DNA of 64,000 bases from Bradyrhizobium sp. WBOS07 (GTDB lineage: Bacteria; Pseudomonadota; Alphaproteobacteria; Rhizobiales; Xanthobacteraceae), in contig NZ_CP029008.1 of assembly GCF_024585165.1 (NCBI RefSeq), forward strand, positions 1,612,001 to 1,676,000, given 5' to 3'. The notes beneath the pieces are model-generated. The model had not been told where the DNA came from. It made no database searches and saw only the letters and a program-made list of their open reading frames with translations. Position 1 is the first letter of the stretch. The number at the start of each line of letters is the position of its first letter. Shown one piece after another: positions 31,798-40,956 of this stretch. Position numbers and translations under genes: made by a program.

Positions 31798-32707
31798 CAG
31801 CGATCAGAACCTTGTACGGCAACGGCCCCGCGACGCATTCGAACAATGCATTCATGCGGTCGGCTGGCGTCATGCTACGCCGATTCAGCCGCCAAGTCAT
31901 TTCCTGCACGTACTGTTGCAGGTGCTTCGCACTGACCCAATGATGGGTGCCGACGATCTGGCGCTTGAGCAGAGCCCAAACCGACTCAATCGAATTGGTG
32001 TGCGCCTCGCCTTTCTTGTACTCGCCCGCCTGATGGTTGACGATCTGATGCGAGGGATAGCCCTCTAGGCGCTGGTAGACGGGATGTGCATCGGTAGCCA
32101 GCATCTTGGCTTCCGGTGCCACCGTCTCTTTGACGAACTCATGCATGGTCGCCTTATTGGCAACCGGCAGCACCTTGGCGACGACTTCGCCCTCACGCTC
32201 GACAGCGCCAATTACGGGCGTCTTGTCCTTTGGACCGCCCTGCGTGCCGCTTCGGCGCTTGTGCCGGTTGATCGCCTTGCCTCCAACGTAGGTCTCGTCG
32301 ACCTCCACCTCGCCGGTCATCGGCCGGTTGAACGAACGAGTTCGGGCAGCGTGCCGCAGGCGATGCAGGACGAACCAAGCCGACTTCTGCGTGATGCCCA
32401 AGTCCTTCGCCAGCGTGGTCGAGGCGATCCCCTTAGGGTGGTTCGTAATCAGCCAGATCGCGCCGAACCAAATGCGCAGCGGAAGCTTGGTGTCCTGAAA
32501 GATCGTCCCGACCGTGACAGAGAAGTTCCGGCGGCACTTGGCACAGCGGTGCATGTTCTTGCGGCTCAGGGTGTATGCGTCGGCGCTGTGGCAGTATGGG
32601 CAAACCGGGCCATTCGGCCACCGGATTGCCTTGAAATGATCGACTGCGGTCTGGGGGTCCTGAAACGCAATCATCAGATCGGTCAAAGTCTTAAACTGCG
32701 TCAACAT
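31790..32707 (-). CDS. IS1595-family transposase
   Basis: A 305-aa transposase. An N-terminal zinc ribbon (about residues 34-62: CPYCHSAD and CAKCRRNF) precedes the DDE-type catalytic domain. Candidate acidic residues are in EVEVDETYVGGK and LATDAHPVYQ, and the HTNSIESVWALLKR segment follows. GGAGG lies 7 bp before the ATG. It reads as intact and full-length, so the element may still be active. Confidence 0.93.
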   Translation of the reverse strand: MLTQFKTLTDLMIAFQDPQTAVDHFKAIRWPNGPVCPYCHSADAYTLSRKNMHRCAKCRRNFSVTVGTIFQDTKLPLRIWFGAIWLITNHPKGIASTTLAKDLGITQKSAWFVLHRLRHAARTRSFNRPMTGEVEVDETYVGGKAINRHKRRSGTQGGPKDKTPVIGAVEREGEVVAKVLPVANKATMHEFVKETVAPEAKMLATDAHPVYQRLEGYPSHQIVNHQAGEYKKGEAHTNSIESVWALLKRQIVGTHHWVSAKHLQQYVQEMTWRLNRRSMTPADRMNALFECVAGPLPYKVLIADE

Positions 32708-32773
32708 GGCCTATCCTCCGGTAAGGCCAAGAGTATCAAGCTCTGAGCTTGTGTCAACACGTATATAGGTCCC

Positions 32774-32781
32774 ATTATATT
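32774..32781. repeat. right 8-bp target site duplication of the IS1595-family element
   Basis: ATTATATT, identical to 30279-30286. Removing the element plus one copy restores a continuous host gap. Confidence 0.9.
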
Positions 32782-32925
32782 TCTTGCCATCCGCGATCGG
32801 GGCGAAATATGGTGCAGGGGCGGGCGCTGAGCCATTGGCGGCGCGACAGATTTTGCGTTCAATAGAGAAGGCCCGGGGCGGCGATCACCCCGCTTGCGGG
32901 CTCAATCATAAGGAGGGGAGTGATT

Positions 32926-34098
32926 ATGAGGACGGCATTCTGGCTGGCGGGCGCAGCGGCGCTAGTGCTGGCGAGCCCGGCTTTCGCCGGCGACACCATC
33001 AAGATCGGTTTCGTCTCGACCTTCAGCGGTCCGACCGCCGTGATCGGCAACGACATGCGCAACTCCTTCGAGCTCGCGCTGGATCATCTGGGCCGCAAGA
33101 TGGACGGCAAGCCGGTCGAGGTGATCTACGAGGACGACGGCCAGAAGCCCGATGTCGGCAAGCAGAAGACCGAGAAGCTGGTGCAGTCGGACAAGGTCGA
33201 TTTCATCGTCGGCTATATCTGGTCGAACGTGCTGCTGGCCTCGCTGAAGACGGCCGTCGATTCCCAGACCTTCCTGATCTCGGCCAATGCCGGTCCGTCG
33301 CAGCTCGCGGGCGAGCTGTGCTCGCCTTACGTGTTCTCGACCTCCTGGCAGAATGACCAGACGCCGCAGGCGATGGGTCTCTACATGAACCAGAAGGGCG
33401 TCAAGAGCGTGTTCCTGATCGGCCCGAACTACGCCGCCGGCAAGGACATGCTCGCAGGCCTGAAGAGCACGTTCAAGGGCGAGATCAAGGGCGAGGAATA
33501 CACGGTCTGGCCGAGCCAGCTCGATTTCTCCGCCGAGCTCTCCAAGGCGCGCGCCTCGGGCGCCGAGTCGATCTTCGTGTTCTATCCGGGCGCGGCCGGC
33601 GTGCAGTTCCTCAATCAATACGCGCAAGCCGGGCTCAAGAGCACGATGCCGCTCTACACCGCCTTCACCATCGACGAGTTGTCGCTGCCGCTGCAGAAGG
33701 AGAACGCGCTCGGCGTTCCCGGCGCGCAGGAATGGGTCAACGACCTGCCGAACGAGCAGAACAAGCGCTTCGTCGCCGACTACCGCAAGAAGTACACCGG
33801 CCTGCGCCCGACCTATTACGGCGCGCAATCCTACGACGCCGCCCAGCTCATCAACAGCGCGGTGGTCGCGGTGAAGGGCGACACCAGCAAGAAGGACGCG
33901 ATGAAGGCCGAAATGGAGAAGGCCAATTTCAAGTCGGTGCGCGGCGCGTTCAAGTACGGCAACAACCATATCCCGGTGCAGAGCTTCTATCTGCAGGACG
34001 TGGTCAAGGACGCCGAAGGCCAGCTCGCGCTGAAGACGGTGGCGACCATCGTTGAGAACGACCAGGATCGCTTCCACGACAAGTGCAAGATGAAGTGA
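32926..34098 (+). CDS. ABC binding protein, branched-chain/aromatic type
   Basis: A 390-aa Peripla_BP_6-type protein with signal peptide (residues 1-21, cleavage near AFA-GDT). The ATG at 32926 is preferred to a GTG at 32920, with AGGAGG 9 bp upstream. No permease genes accompany it. The IS1595-family element ends 152 bp before its start and may have cut its promoter region. The sequence is related to, but clearly distinct from, the binding protein at 27466-28677. The ligand is unknown; an aromatic or organic acid is plausible from context. Confidence 0.88.
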   Translation: MRTAFWLAGAAALVLASPAFAGDTIKIGFVSTFSGPTAVIGNDMRNSFELALDHLGRKMDGKPVEVIYEDDGQKPDVGKQKTEKLVQSDKVDFIVGYIWSNVLLASLKTAVDSQTFLISANAGPSQLAGELCSPYVFSTSWQNDQTPQAMGLYMNQKGVKSVFLIGPNYAAGKDMLAGLKSTFKGEIKGEEYTVWPSQLDFSAELSKARASGAESIFVFYPGAAGVQFLNQYAQAGLKSTMPLYTAFTIDELSLPLQKENALGVPGAQEWVNDLPNEQNKRFVADYRKKYTGLRPTYYGAQSYDAAQLINSAVVAVKGDTSKKDAMKAEMEKANFKSVRGAFKYGNNHIPVQSFYLQDVVKDAEGQLALKTVATIVENDQDRFHDKCKMK

Positions 34099-34121
34099 GG
34101 GTGTAGCGACAAGCGACGTAG

Positions 34122-34263
34122 TCCCTTCTCCCCTTGTGGGAGAAGGTGGCGCGAAGCGCCGGATGAGGGGTTCTCTCCACTCGCGGGATCGTCCGTGAGG
34201 AGAGATACCCCTCACCCGTCTCGCCGCTGCGCGGCGAGCCACCCTCTCCCACAAGGGGAGAGG
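34122..34263. repeat. dispersed palindromic element, family B copy 3
   Basis: CCCTTCTCCCCTTGTGGG at the left and CCCACAAGGGGAGAGGG at the right. It lies between convergent genes, as B2 does. Confidence 0.85.
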
Positions 34264-34272
34264 GAAAGACCG

Positions 34273-36144
34273 TCACACCCGCGGCATGCTCGCAGGGCGC
34301 ACCTCGCGCCCCTGCGCCGCCAGCCTGATGCCGGCGTTCGCTGCGCCAAATCCCTGGTAATTCCGCCGCTCGACGATCTCGAAGAAGAAGCGCTCGTCGA
34401 AGATGTGGGTGTACACCTGGAAGAACTCGCCGTCGCCCTCACGGTCGTAGAGGATGTGGTTGGCGCGCAGCTGCGCCATCAGCTCGGGCGCGAGGTCGTA
34501 TTTGGCTTCGATGTCGTCGTAGTAATTGGCGGGGATGTCGAGAAAATCGGCGCCGCGCCTGCGCATCTCCGCGACCGCCGCAAAGATGTCCCGGCACGAG
34601 AACGCGACGTGCTGCACGCCTGAGCCGAAAAATTCCGAGATGAAGCGCGCCGGCAGCGTGCGGTTGGCGGAGGAGCCGTTGAGCACGACGCGCAGGCTCC
34701 GGTCGGCGTTGACGATGGCCTGGCTTTGCACGAGGCCCCTGGGATCGGCGATCTCCATCTGCGGCAATCGCTCGAGATCGAGGATGCCGGTGTAGAACAG
34801 CAGCCAGGACAGCATCTCATCATAGGGCATCGACTGCGCGATGTGGTCGACGGCGAGCAGCGCGTCTGCGTGCGCATCGCTCGGGACAGGCTCGAAATCG
34901 GTGTCCCAGTTCTTGCCGGCCTGATCCAGGAAATAGAGCAGGCTGCCGCCGACGCCGTGGATCGCGGGAATCTCCAGCTCGCCCGGTCCGACCGGCTGAT
35001 AGAAGGTGCGCGCCTTCAGCATCTCGGCACGTTGCATCGCGAGGCCGGCATTGTCGACGTCGAGCGCGATGGCGCAGACGCCAGGGCCGTGCGTGACGTA
35101 GTGGGAATGCGCAAAGCCGTCGGTCTCGCTGTTGATGACGAGCTCGACCTTGCCCTGCGACCAGCGCTCCACCGCCTTGCTGCGATGCTGGCCTGTCTTG
35201 CGGAAGCCGAGCTGCGAAAACAGGCGGGCGAGATCGCCGGCCTTGGTCTCGTTGACGGCAAATTCGATGAACCCGGTGCCCCGGTTCTTCGCCTTCGGCG
35301 CCAGCGGCTCGGCAGCGAATTTCGGCCAATCCGGCGCCAGCTGGTCTTCCAGCAGGATCAGCGAGCGCAGGCCGTCGAGCGCGGTCTGCGCGGCCGAGCC
35401 GGCGCGGAACTGGTCGTTGAAAATCTCCAGCGACAGCGGCCCGGCATAGCCGGTCGCGGCGACCGCGGTCATGAATTCAACGACCGGCAGATCGCCCTGG
35501 CCGGGGAAGGAGCGGAAGTGCCGGCTCCACGACAGGATGTCGAGCTCGAGCTTCGGCGCGTCCGCAAGCTGCACCATGAAGATCTTGTCGCCGGGGATCG
35601 AGGCGATCGCGCGGGTGGGAAATCCCGGTGCCAGCGCGTGAAAGCTGTCAAGGACGAGGCCGATCGCGGCATGGTCGGCGCGCCGCACGATCTCCCAGGC
35701 GTCGCGATAGTCGCTGACATGGCGGCCCCAGGCCAGCGCCTCGTAGCCGACCCGCAAGGAACGCCTGGCTGCGCGTTCGCCCAGCTCGCGAAAATCGTCG
35801 GCGGCGCGGTCGATGCCGCCGAGCGAGGCGGGCGAGACGTTGGAGCAGATCAGCAGGAGGTCGGTGCCGAGCTCCTGCATCAAATCGAACTTCCGCTCGG
35901 CGCGGGCAAAATTGCGCGACCGCTGCGGCTCGGGCATGCCCTCGAAATCGCGGAACGGCTGGAGCGCGCAGACATTCAGGTTGAGATCGCGGCAGAGCTT
36001 TGCGATGTCGCGCGGGCTTGCGCCGAACGATAACAGATCGTTCTCGAAGATCTCGACCGCGTCGAAGCCGGCGGCCGCGATGGCGCGAAGCTTCTCGTCG
36101 AGCGTGCCGGAGAGCGAGACCGTGGCGATCGAGCGTCTGTTCAT
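34273..36144 (-). CDS. quiC: 3-dehydroshikimate dehydratase fused to an HPPD-like domain
   Basis: A 623-aa two-domain enzyme. Residues 1-265 form a sugar-isomerase-like TIM barrel (VLDSFHALA and SLEIFND carry metal ligands) that converts 3-dehydroshikimate to protocatechuate. Residues about 285-620 form a vicinal-oxygen-chelate fold similar to 4-hydroxyphenylpyruvate dioxygenase (GVQHVAFSCRDI and the C-terminal FFEIVERRNYQGFG). This is the layout of bacterial QuiC1-type dehydratases. It is the last gene of the operon and overlaps the ABC ATPase gene by 4 bp (ATGA). Context makes it the enzyme channelling imported shikimate or quinate to the beta-ketoadipate pathway. Confidence 0.9.
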   Translation of the reverse strand: MNRRSIATVSLSGTLDEKLRAIAAAGFDAVEIFENDLLSFGASPRDIAKLCRDLNLNVCALQPFRDFEGMPEPQRSRNFARAERKFDLMQELGTDLLLICSNVSPASLGGIDRAADDFRELGERAARRSLRVGYEALAWGRHVSDYRDAWEIVRRADHAAIGLVLDSFHALAPGFPTRAIASIPGDKIFMVQLADAPKLELDILSWSRHFRSFPGQGDLPVVEFMTAVAATGYAGPLSLEIFNDQFRAGSAAQTALDGLRSLILLEDQLAPDWPKFAAEPLAPKAKNRGTGFIEFAVNETKAGDLARLFSQLGFRKTGQHRSKAVERWSQGKVELVINSETDGFAHSHYVTHGPGVCAIALDVDNAGLAMQRAEMLKARTFYQPVGPGELEIPAIHGVGGSLLYFLDQAGKNWDTDFEPVPSDAHADALLAVDHIAQSMPYDEMLSWLLFYTGILDLERLPQMEIADPRGLVQSQAIVNADRSLRVVLNGSSANRTLPARFISEFFGSGVQHVAFSCRDIFAAVAEMRRRGADFLDIPANYYDDIEAKYDLAPELMAQLRANHILYDREGDGEFFQVYTHIFDERFFFEIVERRNYQGFGAANAGIRLAAQGREVRPASMPRV

Positions 36145-36878
36145 GCCGCACTCTCCTCCATCGCGCCGCCGAGGAAGAGCTGGTCGATGCGCGGATCGTT
36201 CAGGATGCGCCTGGCGTCGTCGACCATGCGGGTCTGGCCCAGCTCGAGCACGATGCCGATGTCCGAGATTTCCAGCGCCGACCGCGCGTTCTGCTCGATC
36301 ATCAGGATGGTGACGCCGCGCTCGCGCAAGCTCTTGAGGATGTCGAAGGTCTGCTGCACCATCAGCGGCGACAGGCCGATCGAGGGCTCGTCGATCAGCA
36401 TCAGCCTCGGTTCGAGCAGCAACGAGCGGGCGATCTCGAGCTGCTTCTGCTCGCCGCCGGACAGGGTGGAAGCCTGCTGCGTCGATTTCCGCCGCAGCGC
36501 CGGAAACAGGTCGAGCGCCGCCTCGATTCGCTTCGGCAGGTCGAGACCCTTCCCGGCCGCGACGCCGCCGAGCTCGATATTGTGGCGCACCGACAGCTCG
36601 GGGAAGATGTTGCGGCCCTGCGGCACGTAGCAGATGCCGGCATTGAGCAGCGCGCGCTGGCTCAGATTGGTGACGTCGCGGCCGGCAAAGCTGATCTTGC
36701 CCTCGCGCAGCTTGAGCAGGCCGAAGATCGCCTTGAACACGGTGGATTTGCCGGCGCCATTGGGGCCGATGATCGTGGTGATGGTCGCCGGCGGCACCGA
36801 GAACGTGGTGCCGTTCAGAATCGTCATCTTGCCGTAGCCGCCGACGAGATTGTGAACCGAGAGGATCGGGTCGCTCAT
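36141..36878 (-). CDS. LivF-type ABC ATPase
   Basis: A 245-aa ATPase with Walker A GPNGAGKST, signature LSGGEQKQ, Walker B LMLIDEPS and the switch His in LMIEQNARSAL replaced by the family's Gln/Asn form. It belongs to the branched-chain-amino-acid transporter class (HAAT). It is the fifth subunit of the transporter in this operon, 12 bp after the LivG-type gene and overlapping quiC by 4 bp. Confidence 0.94.
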   Translation of the reverse strand: MSDPILSVHNLVGGYGKMTILNGTTFSVPPATITTIIGPNGAGKSTVFKAIFGLLKLREGKISFAGRDVTNLSQRALLNAGICYVPQGRNIFPELSVRHNIELGGVAAGKGLDLPKRIEAALDLFPALRRKSTQQASTLSGGEQKQLEIARSLLLEPRLMLIDEPSIGLSPLMVQQTFDILKSLRERGVTILMIEQNARSALEISDIGIVLELGQTRMVDDARRILNDPRIDQLFLGGAMEESAA

Positions 36879-36890
36879 GGCTCGCGCTCC

Positions 36891-37634
36891 CTAATGTCCG
36901 AGATAGGCTTCGATCACGGCGGGGTTCTTGCGGACCTCGTCGGGACGTCCCATCGCCAGCACCTTGCCTTCCGCCATCACCATCACGCGCGAGCACAGCG
37001 ACATCACGAACTCCATGTTGTGCTCGATCACGACGAAGGTGGCGTTCTTCTCGCGGTTGATCGCGATCAGGCGATCCTTGAGATCCGCCAGCATCGACGG
37101 GTTGACGCCGCCGGCGGGCTCGTCGAGCAGCACGAGGCGCGGTCCGCCCATGAAGGCCATGGCGGCGTCGAGCAGCTTCTGCTGGCCGTAGGACAGGCCG
37201 CCGGCCGGCTCGTCGGCGAGATGATCGAGCTTGAAGAAGCCGATCATCTGATTGGCGGCCTCGGTCAGCCCGGCATCGGAGCGGCCGACCAGGCGCGAGG
37301 CCATGCTGCCCTGGTGCTCCTGTCCGGCGAGGATCAGGTTCTCGCGCACCGAGAGCTTCGGGAAGACCTGCAGCAGCTGAAAGGTGCGGCTGACGCCGAG
37401 CTTGTTGAGCTCGGCGGGGCGCAGACCGGTGACGACCTTGCCGTCGAGCTTGACCTCGCCGCCGGAGGGCGTGAGCTGGCCGAGAATGCAGTTGAACAAG
37501 GTCGACTTGCCGCAGCCGTTCGGGCCGATCAGGCCGAGGATCTCCCCCTCGCGCACGTCGAAGGAAACGCCGTCGACAGCGCTGATGCCGCCGAAATTCT
37601 TCTTGATCTCCGAGACTTCCAATACCGCACTCAT
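36891..37634 (-). CDS. LivG-type ABC ATPase
   Basis: A 247-aa ATPase with Walker A GPNGCGKST, signature LSYGQQKLL, Walker B LVLLDEPA and switch His in VVIEHNMEFV, all as in LivG. The start at 37634 gives a 4-bp overlap with the LivM-type permease gene. It forms the ATPase heterodimer with the LivF-type protein. Confidence 0.94.
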   Translation of the reverse strand: MSAVLEVSEIKKNFGGISAVDGVSFDVREGEILGLIGPNGCGKSTLFNCILGQLTPSGGEVKLDGKVVTGLRPAELNKLGVSRTFQLLQVFPKLSVRENLILAGQEHQGSMASRLVGRSDAGLTEAANQMIGFFKLDHLADEPAGGLSYGQQKLLDAAMAFMGGPRLVLLDEPAGGVNPSMLADLKDRLIAINREKNATFVVIEHNMEFVMSLCSRVMVMAEGKVLAMGRPDEVRKNPAVIEAYLGH

Positions 37635-38629
37635 TGCGCCGTCTCCAGGCGGGACTTTGCGACGGCGCGCAGTGCGGACGCCGCCTTGGTGCGACGTTGG
37701 GCGAGATAGCGATCGAGGATCCCAAGAATGCCGGTCGGCGACCAGATCAGCAGCAGCATCACCGCGACCGCGTACAGCATCAGATAATAGCCCTCGGTGA
37801 AGCGCAGCCATTCCGGCAGCAGCACCGCGATCATCGCGCCGAGGAACGGGCCGAAATAGAACCCGGCGCCGCCGACGATCACCATCATCAGGAGGTCGAG
37901 CGAGAGCGACAGGTTGAACGGCACCGGATCGATATATTGCGTCAGCGGCGCATAGAGCGCGCCGGCGACGCCGCCCAGCGCCGAGCCGATCGCGAACGCC
38001 ATCAGTGTGTAGCGCCGCGTGTCGATGCCGAGCGATTGCGCGCGCATGGGATTTTCGCGTAGCGCCATGAAGGCGCGGCCCCAGGGCGAGCGGATCAGCC
38101 ACCACACCGCGAGCGACACGATCGCGAGCGAGCCGAGGCAGACGTAGTAGAAGGGCAGGGGCTTGTTGGTCGCGAGGCCGATAAGATGCGGCCGCGGGAT
38201 GTTGGAGATGCCGTAGATGCCGCCGGTGAGCCAGCTCTCGTTGCGGAACACCAGGAAGGCGAGGGTGGAGAAGGCCAGCGTGACGAAGGCGAGATAATGG
38301 TGCTGGACGCGCAGCGCGGGATAGCCGAGCACCCAGCCGATCGCGAAGCTGAGCAGGATCGCGACCAGGATCGCCGCCGGCAGCGGCCAGCCATGCGTCG
38401 TCATGATCGCCGACGCATAGGCCCCGATGCCGACGAACGCGCCCTGCGCCAGCGAGACCTGGCCGGCATAACCGAGCGTGAGGTTGAGGCCCATGGCGGC
38501 GATGCTCATCACCGCCCATTGGCTGAGGATGAACAGGCCGTAGCGGTTGAAGTTCATGGGGATGACGATCAGGCCGGCGATGACGGCGAGGCCGAGCGCG
38601 ATCTTCAGGGATTTGCCGAAGCTGCTCAT
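37631..38629 (-). CDS. LivM-type ABC permease
   Basis: A 332-aa membrane protein with eight or more hydrophobic segments. LGYAGQVSLAQGAFVGIGAY and the cytoplasmic loop FMALRENPMRAQSLGID are characteristic of LivM. It overlaps both neighbours by 4 bp. Confidence 0.94.
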   Translation of the reverse strand: MSSFGKSLKIALGLAVIAGLIVIPMNFNRYGLFILSQWAVMSIAAMGLNLTLGYAGQVSLAQGAFVGIGAYASAIMTTHGWPLPAAILVAILLSFAIGWVLGYPALRVQHHYLAFVTLAFSTLAFLVFRNESWLTGGIYGISNIPRPHLIGLATNKPLPFYYVCLGSLAIVSLAVWWLIRSPWGRAFMALRENPMRAQSLGIDTRRYTLMAFAIGSALGGVAGALYAPLTQYIDPVPFNLSLSLDLLMMVIVGGAGFYFGPFLGAMIAVLLPEWLRFTEGYYLMLYAVAVMLLLIWSPTGILGILDRYLAQRRTKAASALRAVAKSRLETAQ

Positions 38630-39501
38630 ACCGTGCGCTCCTCGGCGCGGCCGAGCAATCCTTGCGGCCGGAACAGGATGACCGCGATCAGGAAGAGCAT
38701 CGGCACGGCGGCGCGATATTGGGTCGAGACATAGGCGGCGGCGAGATTGTCGAGCACGCCGATCAGGAGGCCGCCGGCGATGGCGCCGCGCACCTGGTTG
38801 AAGCCGCCGACGATCGCGGCGATGAAGGCGGCCTGGCCCAGCACCTCGCCGGAGGAGAATTTTGCGAGGTAGATCGGCGTGATCAGGAGCGAAGCCAGCG
38901 CGACCAGGAAGGCGTTGATCAGGAAGGTCAGCAGGATCATCCGCTCGACGGGCACGCCGATGATGCGCGCCACCGTCGGGTTCTGCGCCGCCGCCTGCAT
39001 CTGGTGACCGAGCGAGGTGCGGTTGAGCAGCGTGGTCAGGCCGACCACCGCGAGGATGGCGACGACGAGCACGCCGATGCTTTGCAGCGACACCGCATGG
39101 CCGAGGATGGAGATGTCACCGGTCGGCACGACCGAGGGGAACGGCGAGGCCTCGGCGCTGTAGAATTGCTTCACGGCTTCCTTGATGCCGATCGCGAGCG
39201 CCATGGTCGCGATCGCCAGCGGCAAGACGCCGTGGCGCATCATCGGGTCGACCAGCAGCAGCTTGAAGCCGAGCCCGAGCAGGATCATCGACAGCAGGAT
39301 GCCGAGCATGATCGCGAGCCAGAACGGCGCGCCGGCATGCATCGCCGCCAGCATCAGGAACGCCGGCAGCATCACGAACTCGCCTTGCGCGAAATTGATG
39401 GTCTGGGAGGTCTGCCAAAGCAGCGTGAAGCCGACCGCGACCAGCGCGTAGATCGCGCCGGTGGCGAGCCCCGCGACCAGAAGATCGAATAGGTTGGACA
39501 T
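38626..39501 (-). CDS. LivH-type ABC permease
   Basis: A 291-aa membrane protein. INFAQGEFVMLPAF near the N terminus and the loop MQAAAQNPTVARIIGVP are LivH features. The start at 39501 (MSNLFDLL) is chosen because GAGAGGAAAA precedes it. It is separated from the binding-protein gene by a 268-bp gap containing repeat D1. Confidence 0.93.
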   Translation of the reverse strand: MSNLFDLLVAGLATGAIYALVAVGFTLLWQTSQTINFAQGEFVMLPAFLMLAAMHAGAPFWLAIMLGILLSMILLGLGFKLLLVDPMMRHGVLPLAIATMALAIGIKEAVKQFYSAEASPFPSVVPTGDISILGHAVSLQSIGVLVVAILAVVGLTTLLNRTSLGHQMQAAAQNPTVARIIGVPVERMILLTFLINAFLVALASLLITPIYLAKFSSGEVLGQAAFIAAIVGGFNQVRGAIAGGLLIGVLDNLAAAYVSTQYRAAVPMLFLIAVILFRPQGLLGRAEERTV

Positions 39502-39576
39502 TTTCCTCTCTATCTTCCCTGGCCTCGCACGCGGCAGGGCCATCGCATATGACATTTCGCGCGACCGGACGCGCGC

Positions 39577-39706
39577 CTCGTCCTTCGAGTGACCGCTTCG
39601 CGGTCTCCTCAGGATGAGGCTAAGCACCATCGTCGCTCGTTGAAGCTGGTGCCGAGCATCCGGTCCTCATCCTGAGGGCCCGCCAACGGCGGGCTTCTCG
39701 AAGGAT
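39577..39706. repeat. dispersed palindromic element, family D copy 1
   Basis: CCTCGTCCTTCGAG at the left and CTTCTCGAAGGATGG at the right, with TCCTCAGGATGAGG and CCTCATCCTGAGG inside. The second copy is at 49255-49390. Here it sits within the operon, between the binding-protein and LivH genes. Confidence 0.85.
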
Positions 39707-39769
39707 GGCCGCAGGGAAGTCACTACGGTATGCGACTGCCCTGCGGCTCTCTACGAGAGGCGAGAGATC

Positions 39770-40900
39770 TCACTTCACCTTCGGCAGCACCTGCTTCACC
39801 ACCTGCTTGCCCTCGACCACCTCGACCAGAAAGCTCTGGCGGTCGATGTCGCCGGTGTCGCTGAAGGTGACGTCCATCAGGATGCCCGGCTCGTCCGCGG
39901 CCTTGATGGTGAGGCCGTGCAGCGTGTCGGCAAATTTCTTGGAGTCGACCTTGCCCATCTTCTCGGTGGTGGCTTTCACCATGTAGACGGCGAGATAACC
40001 CTTCAGGCCGTTGTGGTCGGGGACATAATTGTACTTCTTGGAGAACTTCTCCCGGAATTGCTTGACCAGGTCGACCGGCGCGTCCGTGGTGAGGCCGACA
40101 TGGCCGCGGGCGCCGTTGGCGGCATCGCCGGCGAGCTCGATCACCTTCTGGCCGATCAGCGTGGTCTCGCCCATCAGCGGTGCGGTGACGCCCTGGCGCT
40201 TCAGCTCCTTCAGGATGCGCGCGCTCTCTTCCTCGTTGAGGTAGACGAACACGGCATCGGGATTGGCAGCCTTGATCTTGCCGACGTCGGCGGCGAAATC
40301 GGCCTGGCCCGCTTCGGTCGAGAGGTCGGCAACGACCTTGGAGCCGAGCCGGTCGAGCTCCTTGATCACGACGTCGCGTCCGCCGCGGCCGAAATCGTTG
40401 TTGACCCAGACCACCGCGACCGTCTTCGCCTTCATCTCGTCGTGGATGTACTTGGCGACCTTCGGCATCGAGGATTGCTGGCCGAACGAGGTGCGGAACA
40501 GGAATTTGTTGCCACCCTGCGTCAGCTCGGCGGCCTCGCCGCCCATGATCTGCGCGATGCCAGCTTCGGCGGCGAGGGGGGCCGTGACCTTCACCGAGCC
40601 GGAATAGCCGGGCCCGAGCAGCACATAGGGCTCGGCATCGAGCGCCTTCTGGACCTGGGCGCGCGCCACGCCCGGGTTGGACTGCGAGTCGGCGTGGGTC
40701 ACCTCCAGCTTGCGGCCGAGCACGCCGCCCTTGGCGTTGATTTCCTCGATCGCGAGGTCGATGCCGTTCTTCCAGTTGGTGCCGACGGTGGCGCCGCCGC
40801 CGGAGAGCTCGGCGACGTCGGCGAGCTTGATCGCCTGGGCAAAGGCGCCCGTTGCGGTCATGACCGTGAGCAATGCGCCCACCACTAGCGTTGATTTCAT
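39770..40900 (-). CDS. ABC binding protein of the shikimate/quinate-type operon
   Basis: A 376-aa Peripla_BP_6 protein with signal peptide (residues 1-22, cleavage near AFA-QAI). GGGAGGAGAGGA precedes the ATG at 40900. It follows the shikimate dehydrogenase gene by 56 bp and precedes the LivHMGF-type genes. With quiC at the end of the operon, the likely ligand is shikimate, quinate or dehydroshikimate; this is inference from context. Confidence 0.9.
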   Translation of the reverse strand: MKSTLVVGALLTVMTATGAFAQAIKLADVAELSGGGATVGTNWKNGIDLAIEEINAKGGVLGRKLEVTHADSQSNPGVARAQVQKALDAEPYVLLGPGYSGSVKVTAPLAAEAGIAQIMGGEAAELTQGGNKFLFRTSFGQQSSMPKVAKYIHDEMKAKTVAVVWVNNDFGRGGRDVVIKELDRLGSKVVADLSTEAGQADFAADVGKIKAANPDAVFVYLNEEESARILKELKRQGVTAPLMGETTLIGQKVIELAGDAANGARGHVGLTTDAPVDLVKQFREKFSKKYNYVPDHNGLKGYLAVYMVKATTEKMGKVDSKKFADTLHGLTIKAADEPGILMDVTFSDTGDIDRQSFLVEVVEGKQVVKQVLPKVK

Positions 40901-40956
40901 CGTCCTCTCCTCCCGTTTCAAATGTTGCAAGCGGCCTTGTATCCGGCCGCTTCGCC

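Larger units (their letters stand above)
30287..32773 (-). mobile_element. complete IS1595-family element, 2487 bp
   Basis: The ends are perfect 22-bp terminal inverted repeats (GGGACCTATATACGTGTTGA, then CA). They are flanked by a perfect 8-bp target duplication, ATTATATT, at 30279-30286 and 32774-32781; 8 bp is the IS1595-family size. It contains an IS1595-type transposase, an overlapping 79-aa gene and two small genes on the other strand. It looks lower in GC than the host. Perfect ends and duplication imply a recent insertion, upstream of both the ndh-like gene and the binding-protein gene at 32926. The element is longer than a minimal one-gene IS because of passenger DNA. Confidence 0.93.

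Noticed and set aside
34273-37725. 1150-codon continuous frame through quiC and beyond
   Set aside because: Upstream of 36144 the frame runs through the ABC ATPase genes in the wrong phase, with Arg-rich nonsense. The real start is the ATGA overlap at 36144.
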